A stretch of 64,000 nt of DNA from Eurosta solidaginis (lineage: Eukaryota > Arthropoda > Insecta > Diptera > Tephritidae). Position numbers and translations under genes: made by a program. The notes beneath the pieces are model-generated. The model had not been told where the DNA came from. It did no database searches and saw nothing but the letters and a program-made list of their open reading frames with translations. Shown piece after piece: positions 45,560 to 58,029 of this stretch. Each line of letters starts with the position of its first letter. Positions within the stretch are counted from its first letter, which is position 1. Where the stretch lies: assembly GCF_040869045.1 (NCBI RefSeq), contig NC_090321.1, positions 136,949,689 through 137,013,688 on the forward strand. Direction: 5' to 3'.

Positions 45560-45955
45560 GATAATAAAAAAAATTTTTTTAATTAAACAGTTTTATTGAG
45601 AAAAATACTTACATTAAGTAAAAATAATACTAAGAAATAGAAAATAATTAGGAATGTCCTAGGATCTAGTCATCGCACTCTTCATCAATCTAGGGCGTTA
45701 ATCAGACAATTAAGTAAAAGCGTTGGACGCGTCAAATATCTATTGATAGTCATAAATAAGACAAACTGAACCTTAATCAGGTTATACTACGCTTCACGTT
45801 TTTAGAAACTTCACGCGCCCAATGCTTTTATTTAATTGTCTGATCAACACCCTAGATTGATGAGGAGTGCGATGACTGGTACCTAGCTTTTATTATTATT
45901 AGTATTTTCAATAAAACCGTTTAACTTAAACATTTTTAAAAATTATTTTATTTAA
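45560..45955. repeat. Large imperfect palindrome
   Basis: The core arms 45664-45735 and 45812-45883 are near-perfect complements (GTCATCGCACTCTTCATCAAT versus ATTGATGAGGAGTGCGATGAC), with about 76 bp between. Weaker complementarity extends outward (CAGTTTTATTGA 45590 versus TCAATAAAACCG 45909). No ORF. It could be a foldback element or the terminal part of the adjacent rolling-circle element. Confidence 0.7.
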
Positions 45956-46014
45956 AATTAGCTTTTAGTCGTGTGCACTTGGTCCTGTAATTTATAGTTT
46001 TGCAACTATTTAAC

Positions 46015-46600
46015 TAGCCTTTTAATTGCCAGGACGATGCTTCTACCTGCTGTTCAAGCAGTTTAAGGGCTGGGTGGGGGATTTCATCGGCAGTGTCTGA
46101 CCACTATAAGGTGCGACTGCAACGGGGCTTCTGTATTGGATCAAGGGGCTCGCTACACAAACGTGCAAGTAATAATTTCATCCCTGCTGAATGTGTTGTG
46201 CGCTGGACTTGAGACCCCAACGTGAAATCACACTCCCGTGAAAGAAAAAAACAAGCCTCCGAAAAAAATACAACGCATTACTGAGACGTTTATTGCGAAC
46301 GTTTAAAGGCCTATGGATTCGTGTTGGTAGAGAAAGACTTCAGCTACATCGCTGTCCCCCGATCTTAATGCACGCAAAAAGAGCGACCATGTCGTGATAG
46401 ACCGACGACATACCTCCATTGTTTTGGATGTGCGCACGTTTCGGCGACCTAAATTTGACTCGGAAGAAACAAAAAACACAAGGGCAGCTAGACGTCGATC
46501 ACAACAAACTACTAAAGATTTCGCCTCGAATCGACTCTCACACCTGCTATCTTGTAGGAAAACCACACGAGCAGTGCTCCAAGAGTGGGGTGCATGATTC
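46015..46600 (+). mobile_element. RTE-type LINE fragment, 5' end with internal deletion
   Basis: 46070-46260 matches the 5' untranslated region of the RTE at 50637-54029 (GATTTCATCGGCAG, AAGTAATA, GAAATCACACTC). 46390-46600 matches the region just after its endonuclease (VLDVRT, TKDFASNRLSHLL). The endonuclease between them is deleted. It abuts the LTR of copy D. Confidence 0.7.
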
Positions 46601-46608
46601 AATCTTAT

Positions 46609-48657
46609 TGCGACGAATATTGCCATCTCTAAGGTTATTAAATAAAGGCACAACAACATTTAAGCAAGCTACATAAACACATTAATCATCATGTACACAC
46701 ATACATACAAGCAGCAGAGAGATACTCACAAACGCATGTCATCATCAGCGAAGTCGCGAAGTCGTACTCACATATGTATATACACGCGCATATGGTTTCA
46801 CACTACAAATACACGCACGTATGCCTGGTGACCAGGTAGAGGATTCTAGAAGAAGAAACGTCTAGACATTTGGGCAGGGAGTATAAAAGCAGCAGAAGCT
46901 AAGTAGTCCGGAATCAGTTTGATTTAAGCACGCTATCAGTTTCGAAGTATAATTGTTATTGTGAAGTATTTTCAAAGTAGTGGAATAAAAACCATGTTTG
47001 CATTATTGAATATTGGAGCTATTTATTCAACAATTTAGCGATACAAACGTTAGCAGAAGATTTGGAATAAGCGGAGTTTCCCTAAATTCGTTACAGCTGG
47101 TGTCGAAAGAGGAATTGTTGAATAAATTCCTGAGGACAACAAGGACATGGCAAAGTTAAGTGAATTAAGGATCCAGCAACTGAAAAAGGAGTTGGAGAAC
47201 TGTGGATTGAATGCAACCGGCAATAAGATCGAACTTCAAGCACGGCTACGAGATGCTATGCTGTCGGAAGGAACTAATGTGGACGATGATGTCTTTCATC
47301 CTGATGGGGACGAGACAACAACAAAAATTGAAGAGAAAGACGAAAAATCGCAGACAGTTAAGAGCACAGACTTGAATACGATTTTGGCTGCAATATTTGC
47401 TCAAACATCGACAGCGTAATCTCAACTGGCAGAACAGAAGACATATATGGCATCACAATTGGAAACACAGGAGGCACGCATTTCAGAAATGTCGTCGCAA
47501 ATGTTATCTCAACTGGAATCACAGGAGACCCGTATAACATCGAAGATTGAAGCACAATTGGAAGAACAGAAAACATACATGGCGTCACAAATTGCAGAAC
47601 AATTAAAAGAACAAGAGGCACGCATAACTTACAGCTAGAAGCACAAGAAGGGCGCATCTCAACAAACCTGGAGGCACAGGAAACAAAATTCTCATCGCAG
47701 CTGGAGGCTTTTAGTGAACGACAAGATACAATGGAGGCCGAGATGGATGCTTTGAAAGATCGCATTCAGCAATTACAATTTAACCGCCCAATCACTTCAA
47801 CATCTACTCTGAAGGTAAAATCCCAACGTTTGATGGTTCTGTTCCTTTCCAGGTATTTAAGCTCCAATTTGAGAAGACGTCTGCAGCGAACAAGTGGAAT
47901 GCCGATGATCAAGTTGCTGCATTGTTCGTGGCATTGAAAGGGCATGCAGCTGAAATTTTACAGACTATATCAGAGTACGAGCGGAACAGTTATGAAGCAT
48001 TGGTCGCCGCTGTCGAGAGACGTTACGGATGCGAGAATAGGAAACAGATATACCAAATTGAGTTGCAAAACCGTTTCCAAAAGGCGAATGAGACTTTGCA
48101 GGATTTTGCGTCGGATGTTGAAAGATTCGCTCATCTCACAAATGAAGACGCACACGTGGAATACACCGAGAGGGTAAAAATCCACAGCTTTATTAATGGA
48201 ATACGGGACGTTGAAACGAAGCGAGCGACATACGCAAATTCAAAGCCAACATTTGCTGAAATATTATCCCATGCGCTCACTTAGGAAACAGCATCGCTTC
48301 TGTGTAAGCCAGTTTTCAAAGCACGCCGTGTGGAAGTAGAAAGGCCAGACTGGGTGAACACAATATTGGAGGCGCTGAAAGTTTCGCAAAAGCGGAGTAA
48401 TAGAGTAATCAAATGCTTCAAAATCGGGAAGCCTGGTCACATTGCACGTCATTGCAGCACCGGTCCTGGTGGTTCCAACTCGGCTGGTCGTAAACGTAAA
48501 GCTGTAGGAGATAAGCAAGAGTGAGTCAGATGTAGAGATCGAGAACTTGCCCCAGCTATTGAGTGTCCTGTGATATCTATCTCGCAAATTGGAAGAAAAT
48601 CGAGCAGTCTTACCATCAAAGGAAATGTGGATGGCAAAGAACGTGTACTGACTATAG
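46609..48657 (+). mobile_element. Gag-protease LTR family, copy D, 3'-truncated
   Basis: LTR 46609-47095 (TGCGACGAATAT...AAATTCGTTACA), then a primer-site-like TGGTGTCGAAAGAGG, then gag from ATG 47147: SAP motif, in-frame stop at 47417-47419, coiled-coil units, stop at 47636-47638, frame changes near 47730 and 47850, capsid part to 48284. The zinc knuckle reads CFKIGKPGHIARHC, so its second cysteine is lost. The copy ends at 48657, exactly at the protease active-site Asp codon region (VLTID), where an ATCGATT-rich structure begins. Confidence 0.85.
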
Positions 48658-50069
48658 ATGGTAGATGGTAGAGTTGTATTTGATTCGATTTTTTGAAAAA
48701 TCGATTTTCGATTGGATTCTGAAAAAAATCGATTTAATCGATTAAGTCGAGTCGAAAAAAGTTGATTGCTGCTTAATTGCTTACACGATTTTCACCGTTT
48801 AAAAAAGCTCGACAGTTTCTTCCTCTTTCGTTAACTGGCGCTTATCAAGGTGTACCACCTGGTTCTTCACTTGGTCCTCCCATCGGAGTGGGATTATTAG
48901 TGTATTTGATACTGAAATATCATAATTTTTGTGCCTTTTCAAATTAATTTATAGCAATAGTATAGAAAGCAACCTCGGGTACCAGGAGCATGAACAATTT
49001 TTGTTTAGTATATTTCATTTTGTACCCAGAAATTTCTTCAGCTTAGAAATGAAGCAGAGATAAACTTAATAACTTAATAACCCTCTTCTATAAATCTCTC
49101 ATCGTACCTCTTCTAATGTATGGGTCATAATAATGGACCGTGTCGAGAGACAATGGGATGACCCAGTGTACGAGAGAAAAATCCTGGCGACGATTTATGG
49201 TTCTCTCCGTGATGCCAACCGCTACGTTATGTTATAGTATACCTATCGGCACCCTTATTTGGAAGCAGACGAAGGGGGAGACCTTCAGCGTCATTTGGTG
49301 TCAGTTATGTTAAAACAGGGATCTTGTCGTGATTTTTTATGCAACGCCAAAACCGTTTAGGCGGTTGAGCGCTGATGTTGTTGTTGTTGTAGCGGTAAGG
49401 ACATTCCCCGAAGGCCTTGGAGAGTGTTGTCGATGTTGATAGTCCTTTGTCGGATGTAGATCCGCTACGTTCCGGTAACAAGCACCATTAAGGTACCAGC
49501 CCGACCATTTGGGGGACGATTTGGTATGACCACATGAGACCTTTTAGGCCATCCCTCCATCCCAGCCCTAGATCCATGAGGAACTTGGAAACAGGAGGCA
49601 CGGATAGGTGAGGTTGACAATTGGGTTGGAGAAGCTATATATTACGCTGGCAAGCCCTTGAAAGGGTTGTGCTACACAACCGCTAGAATCAAATTGGTAT
49701 TTTAGTCGCCTCTTACGACAGGCATACCTGCCGCGGGTATTTTCTAAAAAAACTTCTTCATCTTTGCCCTTCACTCGAAGCCACCAACACAATGGCGCAA
49801 AGTTATGGTTTATGCTTCTAAATAAAGTCGAAACTATTTTATTTTGACTATGAATATGAGCCAGTGAAGGTAAATTTTATAAAAAATTACAATATACATA
49901 TATATTTTCTGCCCATTTTGATTAATCAATATTAAATTGTACCTACTGAAACTGTAAGATGATTAAAACTTCGAAGGCTTAAAAAAATCGAACGATTCTA
50001 GAAAAAAAATCAACTCTCCATTCTTCGAAAAATATCGATTAAATCGAATAAAAATCTAATCGAAATCCA
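48658..50069. repeat. Composite block with ATCGATT-rich inverted edges
   Basis: Both edges are built from TCGATT/AATCGA words (48680-48775 and 49985-50062), roughly inverted. Inside are a minus RTE 3' scrap (about 48825-48905, TGGTCCTCCCATCGGAGTGGG), a plus RTE 3' scrap (49080-49372, CTCATCGTACCTCTTCTAATG to AACCGTTTAGGCGGTTGAGCG), repeat R (49375-49745) and unassigned AT-rich DNA. It interrupts nothing identifiable. Possibly a foldback-type structure. Confidence 0.5.
49375..49745 (+). repeat. Tephritid-type repeat 'R', third copy
   Basis: TTGTTGTTGTAGCGGTAAGG...GATGTTGATAGTCCTTTG...TTTTAGTCGCCTCTTACGACA. Collinear with 42135-42525. Confidence 0.7.
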
Positions 50070-50480
50070 GCTTTAGTCCCTGGAATATGCTTCCCCTTGA
50101 AAGAGCTTTCCTATACTCTTTTTCGCTGGAGCACTTGAATTCCGCACAAAAATGTATCTATGAGACTCTCTTCGCCCTGGAAATTTCACGTTTGTAGATA
50201 CTCAACAGATACCTATACTCACCCCTGCACACTTCCTTTGCCGTGAGCTTTGCCAGCTTATATATTTATTTTACCTGTTTCTAAGAAGACTCAGCTTCTT
50301 GCTCCTCTATGGCGGCTTTCCTTTTGCTCTGAATCTTCTTAGATGGAAGGATCTGTTATACGCATTCATGAGCGTCTTTGACAGAAACTCATAGAATTCT
50401 TCCAATTCCTCTATATTGGCAACCTCTTTGCATTGTAACAGTTTGTTTTCTAAATTTGTCTGGAATTCCTCCATTCTCTA
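50070..50480 (-). pseudogene. R1-like LINE fragment
   Basis: The minus strand reads a degraded version of the linker found at 63250-63420: C-x-x-EYRGLL, EISRAK, KCSSEKE, RKALSRGS. Same LINE family as the window's right end, in the opposite orientation. Several stops. Confidence 0.6.
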
Positions 50481-50636
50481 CCCTCTTTAGGGGATGCCGA
50501 AGGTGATATATCATGGTCCCTCTAATCATACCTTGATATATCACACCCAGAGCGCAAAAGTTATATCAGGAGCTTTTCTGGGTGTTGACCAACATATGTA
50601 GAGACACTACTCCTGTTGGCTATCTGCAAATTACTT

Positions 50637-53600
50637 ACTTACTTACTTAATTGGCGCTTAACCGTCTAAACGGTTATGGCCGTCCAACAAGGCACGCCAG
50701 TCGCTCCTTCGCTCCGCCAACCGGCGCCAATGGACACACCAAGGGAGTTTAAATCGTTTTCGACCTGGTCCTTCCAACGGAGTGGGGGCCGCCCTCTACC
50801 TCTGCTTCCATAGGCGGGTTCCGATAGAAACACTTTCTTGGCCGGAGCATCATCTTTCATTCGCATAACATGGCCTAGCCAGCGCAGCCGCTGCGTTTTA
50901 ATTCGCTGGACTATATTGATGTCTGCGTATAGCTCGTACAGCTCATCATTAAATCTTCTTCGGTACTCGCCATCGCCAACGCGTAGAGGTCCATAAATAT
51001 TTCGAAGAACTTTTCTCTCGAACACTCCCAAAGCCGCTTCATCTGCTGTTGTCATGGTCCATGCTTCTGCCCCATATAGCAGGACGGGTACGATAAGTGA
51101 CTTGTAGAGTATGATTTTCGTTCGCCGAGAGAGGACTTGACTTTTCAATTGCCTACCTAGTCTAAAGTAGCATTTATTGGCAAGATTGATTCTTCGCTGG
51201 ATTTCAGTGCTGATGTTGTTGCTAATGTTGACGCTGGTTCCCAAATAAACGAAGTCTTTTACTATTTCGAAATTATGGCTGCCAACAGTAGCGTGGTTGC
51301 CAAGGCGCATATGCGCTGACTCTTTGCTCGATGACAGCAGGTACTTCGTTTTGTCCTCATTCACCATCAAACCCATCTTTACCGCTTCTTTTTCCAGCTT
51401 GGAGTAAGCAGAACTAACAGCGCGGGTGTTTAGGCCGATGATATCAATGTCATCAGCATATGCCAGTAATTGCACGCTTTTATAGTATATTGTTCCAGTG
51501 CGGTTAAGTTCTGCAGCTAGTATAATTTTCTCCAGCATCAAATTAAAGAAATCGCACGATAGGGGGTCACCCTGTCTGAAACCTCGTTTAGTTTCGAACG
51601 GCTCGGAGAGGTCCTTCCCAATTCTGACTGAGCTGATGGTGTTGCTCAACGTCATTTTGCACAGCCGTATAAGTTTTGCGGGGAAACCAAATTCAGACAT
51701 AGCGGCATATAGGCAGCTCCTTTTCGTGCTGTCGAAGGCGGCTTTAAAGTCGACGAAGAGGTGATGTGTGTCGATTCTCTTTTCACGGGTTTTTTCCAAG
51801 ATTTGGCGCATTGTGAAAATCTGGTCGATGGTAGATTTACCAGGTCTGAAGCCGCACTGGTAAGGTCCAATCAGCCGGTTCACGTTGGGCTTCAATCTTT
51901 CGCACAATACACTTGAAAGGACCTTATATGCGATATTAAGAGCTGATGATTGCATTTTGCAGTATCCCCCTTCTTGTGGACTGGGCAAAGAACACTTAGA
52001 TTCCAACCGTCGGGCATGCTTTCGTCCGCCCATATTTTGCTAAGAAGCTGCTGCATGCGCCTTACCAACTCCTCGCCGCCGAACTTGAATAGCTCCGCAG
52101 GCAATCCATCAGCGCCCACGACCTTGTTGTTTTTCAATCTGGTTATTGCTATTCTAACTTCGTCATAATCGGGCGGGGGGACATATCTTCCATCATTATC
52201 GATTGCGGGATCGGGTTCTTCATCTCTGCGCGGTGAATTGCTGCCTCCATTTAGGAGAGCAGAGAAGTGTTCCCTCCATAATCTAAGCACTCTCTGGACA
52301 TCAGTTACAAGGTCGCCGTTTTCATTCCTACAGGAGTTTGCCCCGGTCTTAAAACCTTCCGTCTGTCGCCGTATTTTTTGGTAGAATTTTCGGGCGTTAT
52401 TCCTGGTGGCTAGCAGCTCAAGCTCCTCGCACTCACGCCTTTCTGCTTCTGCTTTTTTCTTCCTGAAAAGGCGTCTCGCTTCCCTTTTCAACTCACGATA
52501 GCGTTCACACACTCCTCTTGTCGCGCTCGCTTTTAACGTAGCCCTGTAGGCAGCGTCTCTTCTTTCGGTTGCAACGCGGCATTCTTCATCATACCAGTTG
52601 TTTTTTCGTGGCCGCCGGTAACCAATTTTTTCCTCGGCGGCAGTATGAAGTGCTTTGGAGATATGCTCCCACTGCTCCTGTATTCCTTCAGGATGAGTTG
52701 TGCCCTCAGAGAGCAGGTGTGAGAGTCGAGTTGCGAAATCATTGGCAGTCTGTTGTGATTGAAGCTTTTCGACGTCTAGCTTTCCTTGTGTTTTTTGTTC
52801 CTTGTTTTTAGCCGCGTTGAGGCGGGTGCGTATTTTGGCTGCAACGAGATAATGGTCCGAATCGATGTTAGGTCCTCGGATCGTTCGCAAATCTAAAACA
52901 CTGGAGGCATGCCGTCCGTCTATCACAACGTGATCAATCTGATTGCGAGTATTTCGATCAGGAGACAGCCATGTAGCTTGATGTATCTTTTTACGCATGA
53001 ACCTCGTGCTTGATATGACCATGTTTCGAGCACCGGCAAAGTCAATCAGCCTCAGTCCGTTAGGAGAAGTTTCATTGTGTAGGCTGAACTTTCCGACTGT
53101 AGGGCCAAATACACCTTCTTTGCCCACCCTGGCGTTAAAGTCGCCAAGCACGACTTTTATATCATGACGGGGGCAGCGCTCGTATGTGCGTTCTAATTGT
53201 TCATAAAAAGTGTCTTTCACCTCATCATCTTTCTCCTCTGTCGGCGCATGGGCGCAGATGAATGATATATTAAAAAATTTTGCTTTTATTCGAATAGCGG
53301 CGAGACGCTCGTCCACAGGCGTGAACGCCAGCACTTGGCGACAAAGTCTCTCTCCCACCACGAATCCGACGCCGAAACTGCGCTTATTCGCATGGCCACT
53401 CCAATATATGTCACAATTTTTGATTTTCTTTCTTCCTTGCTTCGTCCAACGTATTTCTTGGATGGCGGTGATGTCAGATTTTGCTTTGACGAGGACATCA
53501 ACCAGCCGGGCATCTGCACCAATCCCATTCAGGGAGCGGACGTTCCAGGTGCATGCCCTCAATTCATTGTCCTTCAAACGTTTGCCAAGGTCGTCATCAA

Positions 53601-54029
53601 TAGAGAGTGTATTTATCCGAGGCTTGTTGTTATATTTCATTGGAGTATGGTTTTACGTGGCGGGTCCCAAGCCCAGCGCACAACCCGCTCAGCGGGGGTG
53701 AAAATATTACTTGGCACGTTTATATAGCGAGCCGCTTGCTCCAAGACAGACGCCCGCTTGCAGCCGCACCTAGAGGTGTACAGACGCTGCCGATGAAATC
53801 TCCCCCGGCTAGCCCTTAAACCGATTATGTCAGAGTGGCCTAGCCAGGTTGTCGCCTTCTCACAGTAGCTCACCGCTAAACGGGTGCTTAGCGGCTACCC
53901 AGAGGATACTTGGCCGCAAGCGACCGGCAGTAGTGAGCTGCTTGAACCGCATGCAAAAGAATCGCTCTGGCCATTCCCAGGTGAATGGCGGTCAGAAGCT
54001 TTCCCCACTTTCGTGGACTTCTACACACG
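50637..54029 (-). mobile_element. RTE-type LINE, nearly full length
   Basis: 3.4 kb flanked by an 11-bp duplication GCAAATTACTT (50626-50636, 54030-54040). The 3' end is a short TAAG microsatellite tail (minus strand), typical of RTE elements. It has a ~390-bp 5' untranslated region, then endonuclease and reverse transcriptase. Other scraps of the family lie at 46015-46600, 48825-48905, 49080-49372 and 58030-58720. Confidence 0.9.
50666..53640 (-). pseudogene. RTE endonuclease/reverse transcriptase ORF with one break
   Basis: ATG at 53640. The apurinic-type endonuclease shows TWNVRSLNG, IQEIRW, VVLGDFNARVG and NQIDHVVID, and SDHYLV. A charged linker follows, then RT: VVGADGLPAELFK and LCPVHKKGD in the first frame. 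The rest is in a second frame from about 51960: GFRPGKSTIDQIF, HHLFVDFKAAFDS, GFRQGDPLS, and the catalytic LLAYADDIDII near 51450. The C-terminus is LRWLGHVMRM and RGRPPLRW. The break near 51945-51965 removes a few codons and shifts frame. Otherwise open for about 970 codons, so the copy is young or slightly damaged. Confidence 0.9.
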
Positions 54030-54068
54030 GCAAATTACTTTGCAGTATTTAACAAAATAGAGACTGAA

Positions 54069-55490
54069 AGATCTCAGCTGCAGGCCCTTTCAATGCCATG
54101 AACGGTGCAGCAACTTTATTTTCAGCATTACAGTTGTTCACTGTTGCCGTCTTCTCAAACTGAAGCTTAAACACCTGGAAAGGAACAGAGCCGTCAAAGG
54201 ATGGTGTTTTTACCTTTGGATTACTCGCTGAAACTGCTGGGCGTTTTAGTTGCAACTCCTGTATACGACCTCTCAATGTTTCAATCTCGGCATCAATTTT
54301 GTCTTCGAGTTGTAAAATTTTTGTATCTTGCGCCCCCAATTTCGAGAAAATACGTCCTTCTTCCTCTTCTAGTTGAGCAGAGATCTGTGATGATATCTGT
54401 GCTGAAATTTGCGCCGACATTTCGGATATTCCTGCCTCTTGTGCTTCAATCTTAGGTGTAATCTGTGTCGACATTTCTCAAATACGCGTTTCTTGTGCTT
54501 CCATCTTGGATGTTATACGTGTCTCCTGTGATTCCAGTTGGGATGCTATACTTGTCTTCTCTTCTGCCAGTTGAGATGTTATATCTGTCTTTTGCGATTC
54601 CAGGTGGGATGGCATTTGTGACGCCATTTGGTTCAACACTGCTAGTATCACGTTAGTGTCAGCATTTGCCAATGGACTCGAAGTCTCTATCTTCTCCTCC
54701 ATTTTAGTCGCTGCCTCTTCCACACCAGGATAAAAGACATACTCGTCTACATTAATGCCTTCCAACTCCATATACCTCTCGTAGCCGTGCTTGAAGTTCG
54801 ATCTTATTGCCGGTTGTATTCAATCCACGGCTCTCCAACTCCTCCTTCAGTTGCTGGATCCTCAATTCACTCAACTTTGCCATCTCCAAGCTGTATTCGA
54901 AATCTTCGGAATTTATTCAACAAATCCTCTTCTGACACCAATTGTAACAAATTTATTGCAATTCCGCTTATTTGCAACCTTCTACTAACGTTCGAATCAC
55001 TAAACTGTTGAATAAATAACTCCACTATTCAATAGTGCAAAATGGCCTTTGTCAAAGTACTTCACAATAACACTTATACTTCGCAGCTGATAGCTTCCTT
55101 AAATCAAACTGATTGTCGTGCCTCCACTGTTGCCGCTTTTTATACTCTTCGATTTCCTCGTTCCTTACTTCTAGGCGTTTCCAAAATTTACTTAGTTACT
55201 GCCATAAAATTATAACTACAGATGCACGTGTATAGCTTTTCATATGCGCGTGTATATGTGAGTGACACTTCCACAGATAATTGCCTACTTTTGGGAGCAT
55301 CTCAGATAAGATATATGCATGTGTTTGTGCGTCTCTTCTCCGCTGCGTGTACGTACATATGTGTAGACATAATGATTGATTCGTTTATTGAGATACAAGC
55401 GACTGCCTGCTTTATTGTTGTTGTGGCTTCATTTGCTTAGCATCAAAGTAGTGATGTGAGTATCACTTAGTGTCACTAATATTCGTCACA
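54069..55490 (-). mobile_element. Gag-protease LTR family, copy C, truncated
   Basis: The 5' LTR is 54943-55490 (548 bp, TGTAACAAAT...ATTCGTCACA), with the primer-site-like TTGGTGTCAGAAGAGGA next to it on the minus strand. Gag is in at least two frames: SAP region near 54880-54780 (broken), coiled-coil repeats 54771-54240, capsid start (KTPSFDGSVPFQVFKLQFEK) to about 54070. It is cut at 54069. DNA immediately left is the flank of the RTE insertion. Confidence 0.85.
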
Positions 55491-56330
55491 ATATGTTAAA
55501 CTGAGCACGAGTTTACAAAGCTTCTCATTCTCAACGAAAAAGAAACTTCACAAAAACAAATCTACACAACACGCAAATTAATAGAGCCAGAATGTCTCAA
55601 TTGTGTTGTTAGTTTAGAAATGAGAAAAACTGAAATAAGAATGAAAACAAATACCAGCAGGATAGCCCAGGCATAATAAATGGATTTTTTCATTTTGTAC
55701 CAAACGAGAAAAAAAAATATACCAAATCATCCGAAAATGAACCAAACTATATTCTGATTCTTTATACAAAAACTGTTTTTAGTCAGGAAACTTTCTTACA
55801 CAAATTAAAGGTAGTATAACAGGGAAATATGATTTATGAAGAAATACTTTTCCAGTAAAAATAATAAAAGAAGTTTATCGATTGAAGCATACAATTATGT
55901 ACATATATAAAAACATTTCTTGATTGAGTACCAGTAAGGAACATAAAATTAATATTAAAAAAAAATAATAATAGCTGCATTCAATGAAAAAACATTCCAT
56001 AAAAACATTTTAGGTACAAAAGATTTATATTCAGGTATAAAAGTTGACAAATTGTCGCCCCCAGCTCATGCTTCAATCACTACATTGACAGTTCTTCTTC
56101 TTTGAGTTCTTTAAATACCTCAGTTGACAAAAAGCTTTTTTTCGTATCTGCATATTATGACAACTACTGTTAGTTCATTTCATCAAGTCTTTAGTTTTTA
56201 TTAAATTCGAAACCGTGTTTATTTGAAATCTATTTCTGCACTTAGTTTTAATTAAATTTTGTATAGAAAATATCCTTTCTACGTTTGTGGATGAATGTGG
56301 AATCAACAATATGTCTTGAACTATTCTATA
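55491..56330. other. AT-rich, probably the 3' flank of the hAT remnant
   Basis: No ORF resembles a known protein. TACCAAA phrases (55700-55750) also occur near 57760-57800, at the other side of the hAT remnant, so this may be its sub-terminal sequence. Confidence 0.4.
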
Positions 56331-56369
56331 AATATTGGAAAACATTTGCGCATTTAATTTATTTTTAAC

Positions 56370-57715
56370 TGATCTTCATTCTTCCCAAAAGCTGCATATA
56401 TTGAAATTCTTGAATTTTTTAAGGCTCTCATGCTCTGCTAAAGCTCTAAATTCAGAATTAATTTCCTCTATTTTATCAAATGCAGATTTCGGAAGCAAGT
56501 CCATAACTAAAGGCACAATACTATATGTTTCACCGCTTAAAATACTTTCTGGTGAAAGCTTTGCAGCCCACAACAAAGTTTTTTCATTCAAATTTACTTT
56601 CTTTAATAATGTACTACAAAATTGTATATACAATTGTTTAGCACAGCTCTTAAATTGTGTACGTCATCTTTTTCGAATAGGTTGTTTGATAGAATAATAT
56701 CCACATTGCACCGCAGTAAACTTCATCTGGGGTTAAGTGATATTCGTCTGAATCAATATTTAACATCCAAATAGGACTGGAGTCTAAATAAGATTTTTTT
56801 TATAAAATTTTAATTTGGTAATAAGTAAATGTATGTGAATATCTTCAGACTGCATTTCTATATTCACATTATTTATTTCATTTAAATATAAGAAAGAAAT
56901 GTTGAATATACTTTATAAATAGGACTTTGAGAAATTTCAGATGTAAGATTAATATTTGGATTATTGCTTTTATTTTCAAATACGTAAAGATTAAATTAAT
57001 ACTTGAGGGCATCCCATTGCTCAAAAATTCTATCTATGACTGCTTGTCTAGAAATGATAGCTGTTACAAAAATTATAGTTTACGTCTTTTAAAAATGTAT
57101 CAATTTTGTTGGGAAATACATCACAAGCTGCCATTGAAGCTAAATTTAAAATGTGACAAACACATCCATTAACATGCAGATTTGGAACAACTTGCTTCAA
57201 GCCTTGCTTGCACTCCGCTTTTTGCTCTCATCATAACCGAGCAATTGTCGGCAGTGAAACCAATCATTTTTTAAAGTGGTATTGAATGGTCTTTCAAAGA
57301 TTCAATAATGGCGTTAAAAATACGCTCCGTGTTACTATCGGGCAAAGGTATCAAACCTAAAAATCTATCAATGCACTTTTTATCAAAAATTCGAATCGAA
57401 ACTGCCAAATTTTTTGATATACATATATCTGTCGTTTCATTTATTATTAGAGAGTAATAATTCTTCTGACAAAATGCAATTATGGATTTATAATTTTCTG
57501 GCCCTGTTATTTGCGTTATTATTTTCTGTGCTTTAATTCTATTAATGCAAAATTTGTTCACAATCTTAGTATCAGTTATGCTATATTTTATAAGCATATT
57601 TAAATGATCCATAATTGCACATGGCAAATTGTGCTCGCCAACAAAACAACTTAACAATGTATATATTTTCTTCGAATAATTTAAAATTTTTTTGTACATT
57701 CATAGCTGCTTTGCA
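56370..57715 (-). pseudogene. hAT-type transposase remnant
   Basis: The minus-strand frame 57271-57699 reads YYSLIINETTDICISKN and IRIFDKKCIDRFLGLIPL, the start of the catalytic region of a ZBED/SCAND3-like hAT transposase group. After a stop, IGFTADNCSVMM (57255-57290) and CHILNLASMAA-like wording follow in shifted frames. 56376-56633 reads LLWAAKLSPESILSGETYSI, typical of the C-terminal part. The right end near 57800-57840 (TACCATGATTACCATCACTG) could be a terminal repeat. Dead copy. Confidence 0.65.
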
Positions 57716-57840
57716 AATGACTTGAGGTGTAGTGCTCTATTTTACAAAAATGTACCAAATATGTCAATGTAGTACCAACGTACTTTCGGGAAGCGAAATA
57801 TACCAAAAAAATAGTAAAATGTACCATGATTACCATCACT

Positions 57841-58029
57841 GGGGAAAGCCCAGCAAAAAGTTATCTGCCTTATCAGATGCACATGGAGTCGGCCTAAATC
57901 GTGTAGGATAACTTATTAATGGTCCCATAAGCACACAACATTCTGGAAGAAAAGTGGGCTCTATCTCCCCGGATATTTGTCGATAAAAAATATTATTATT
58001 ATTTTCAGTTTACCATACATACTTCATGC
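57841..58029. other. No gene
   Basis: Short stretch with a SINE-like phrase TCTGCCTTATCAGATGCACATGGAGTCGGC near 57867-57893. Otherwise unassigned. Confidence 0.3.
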
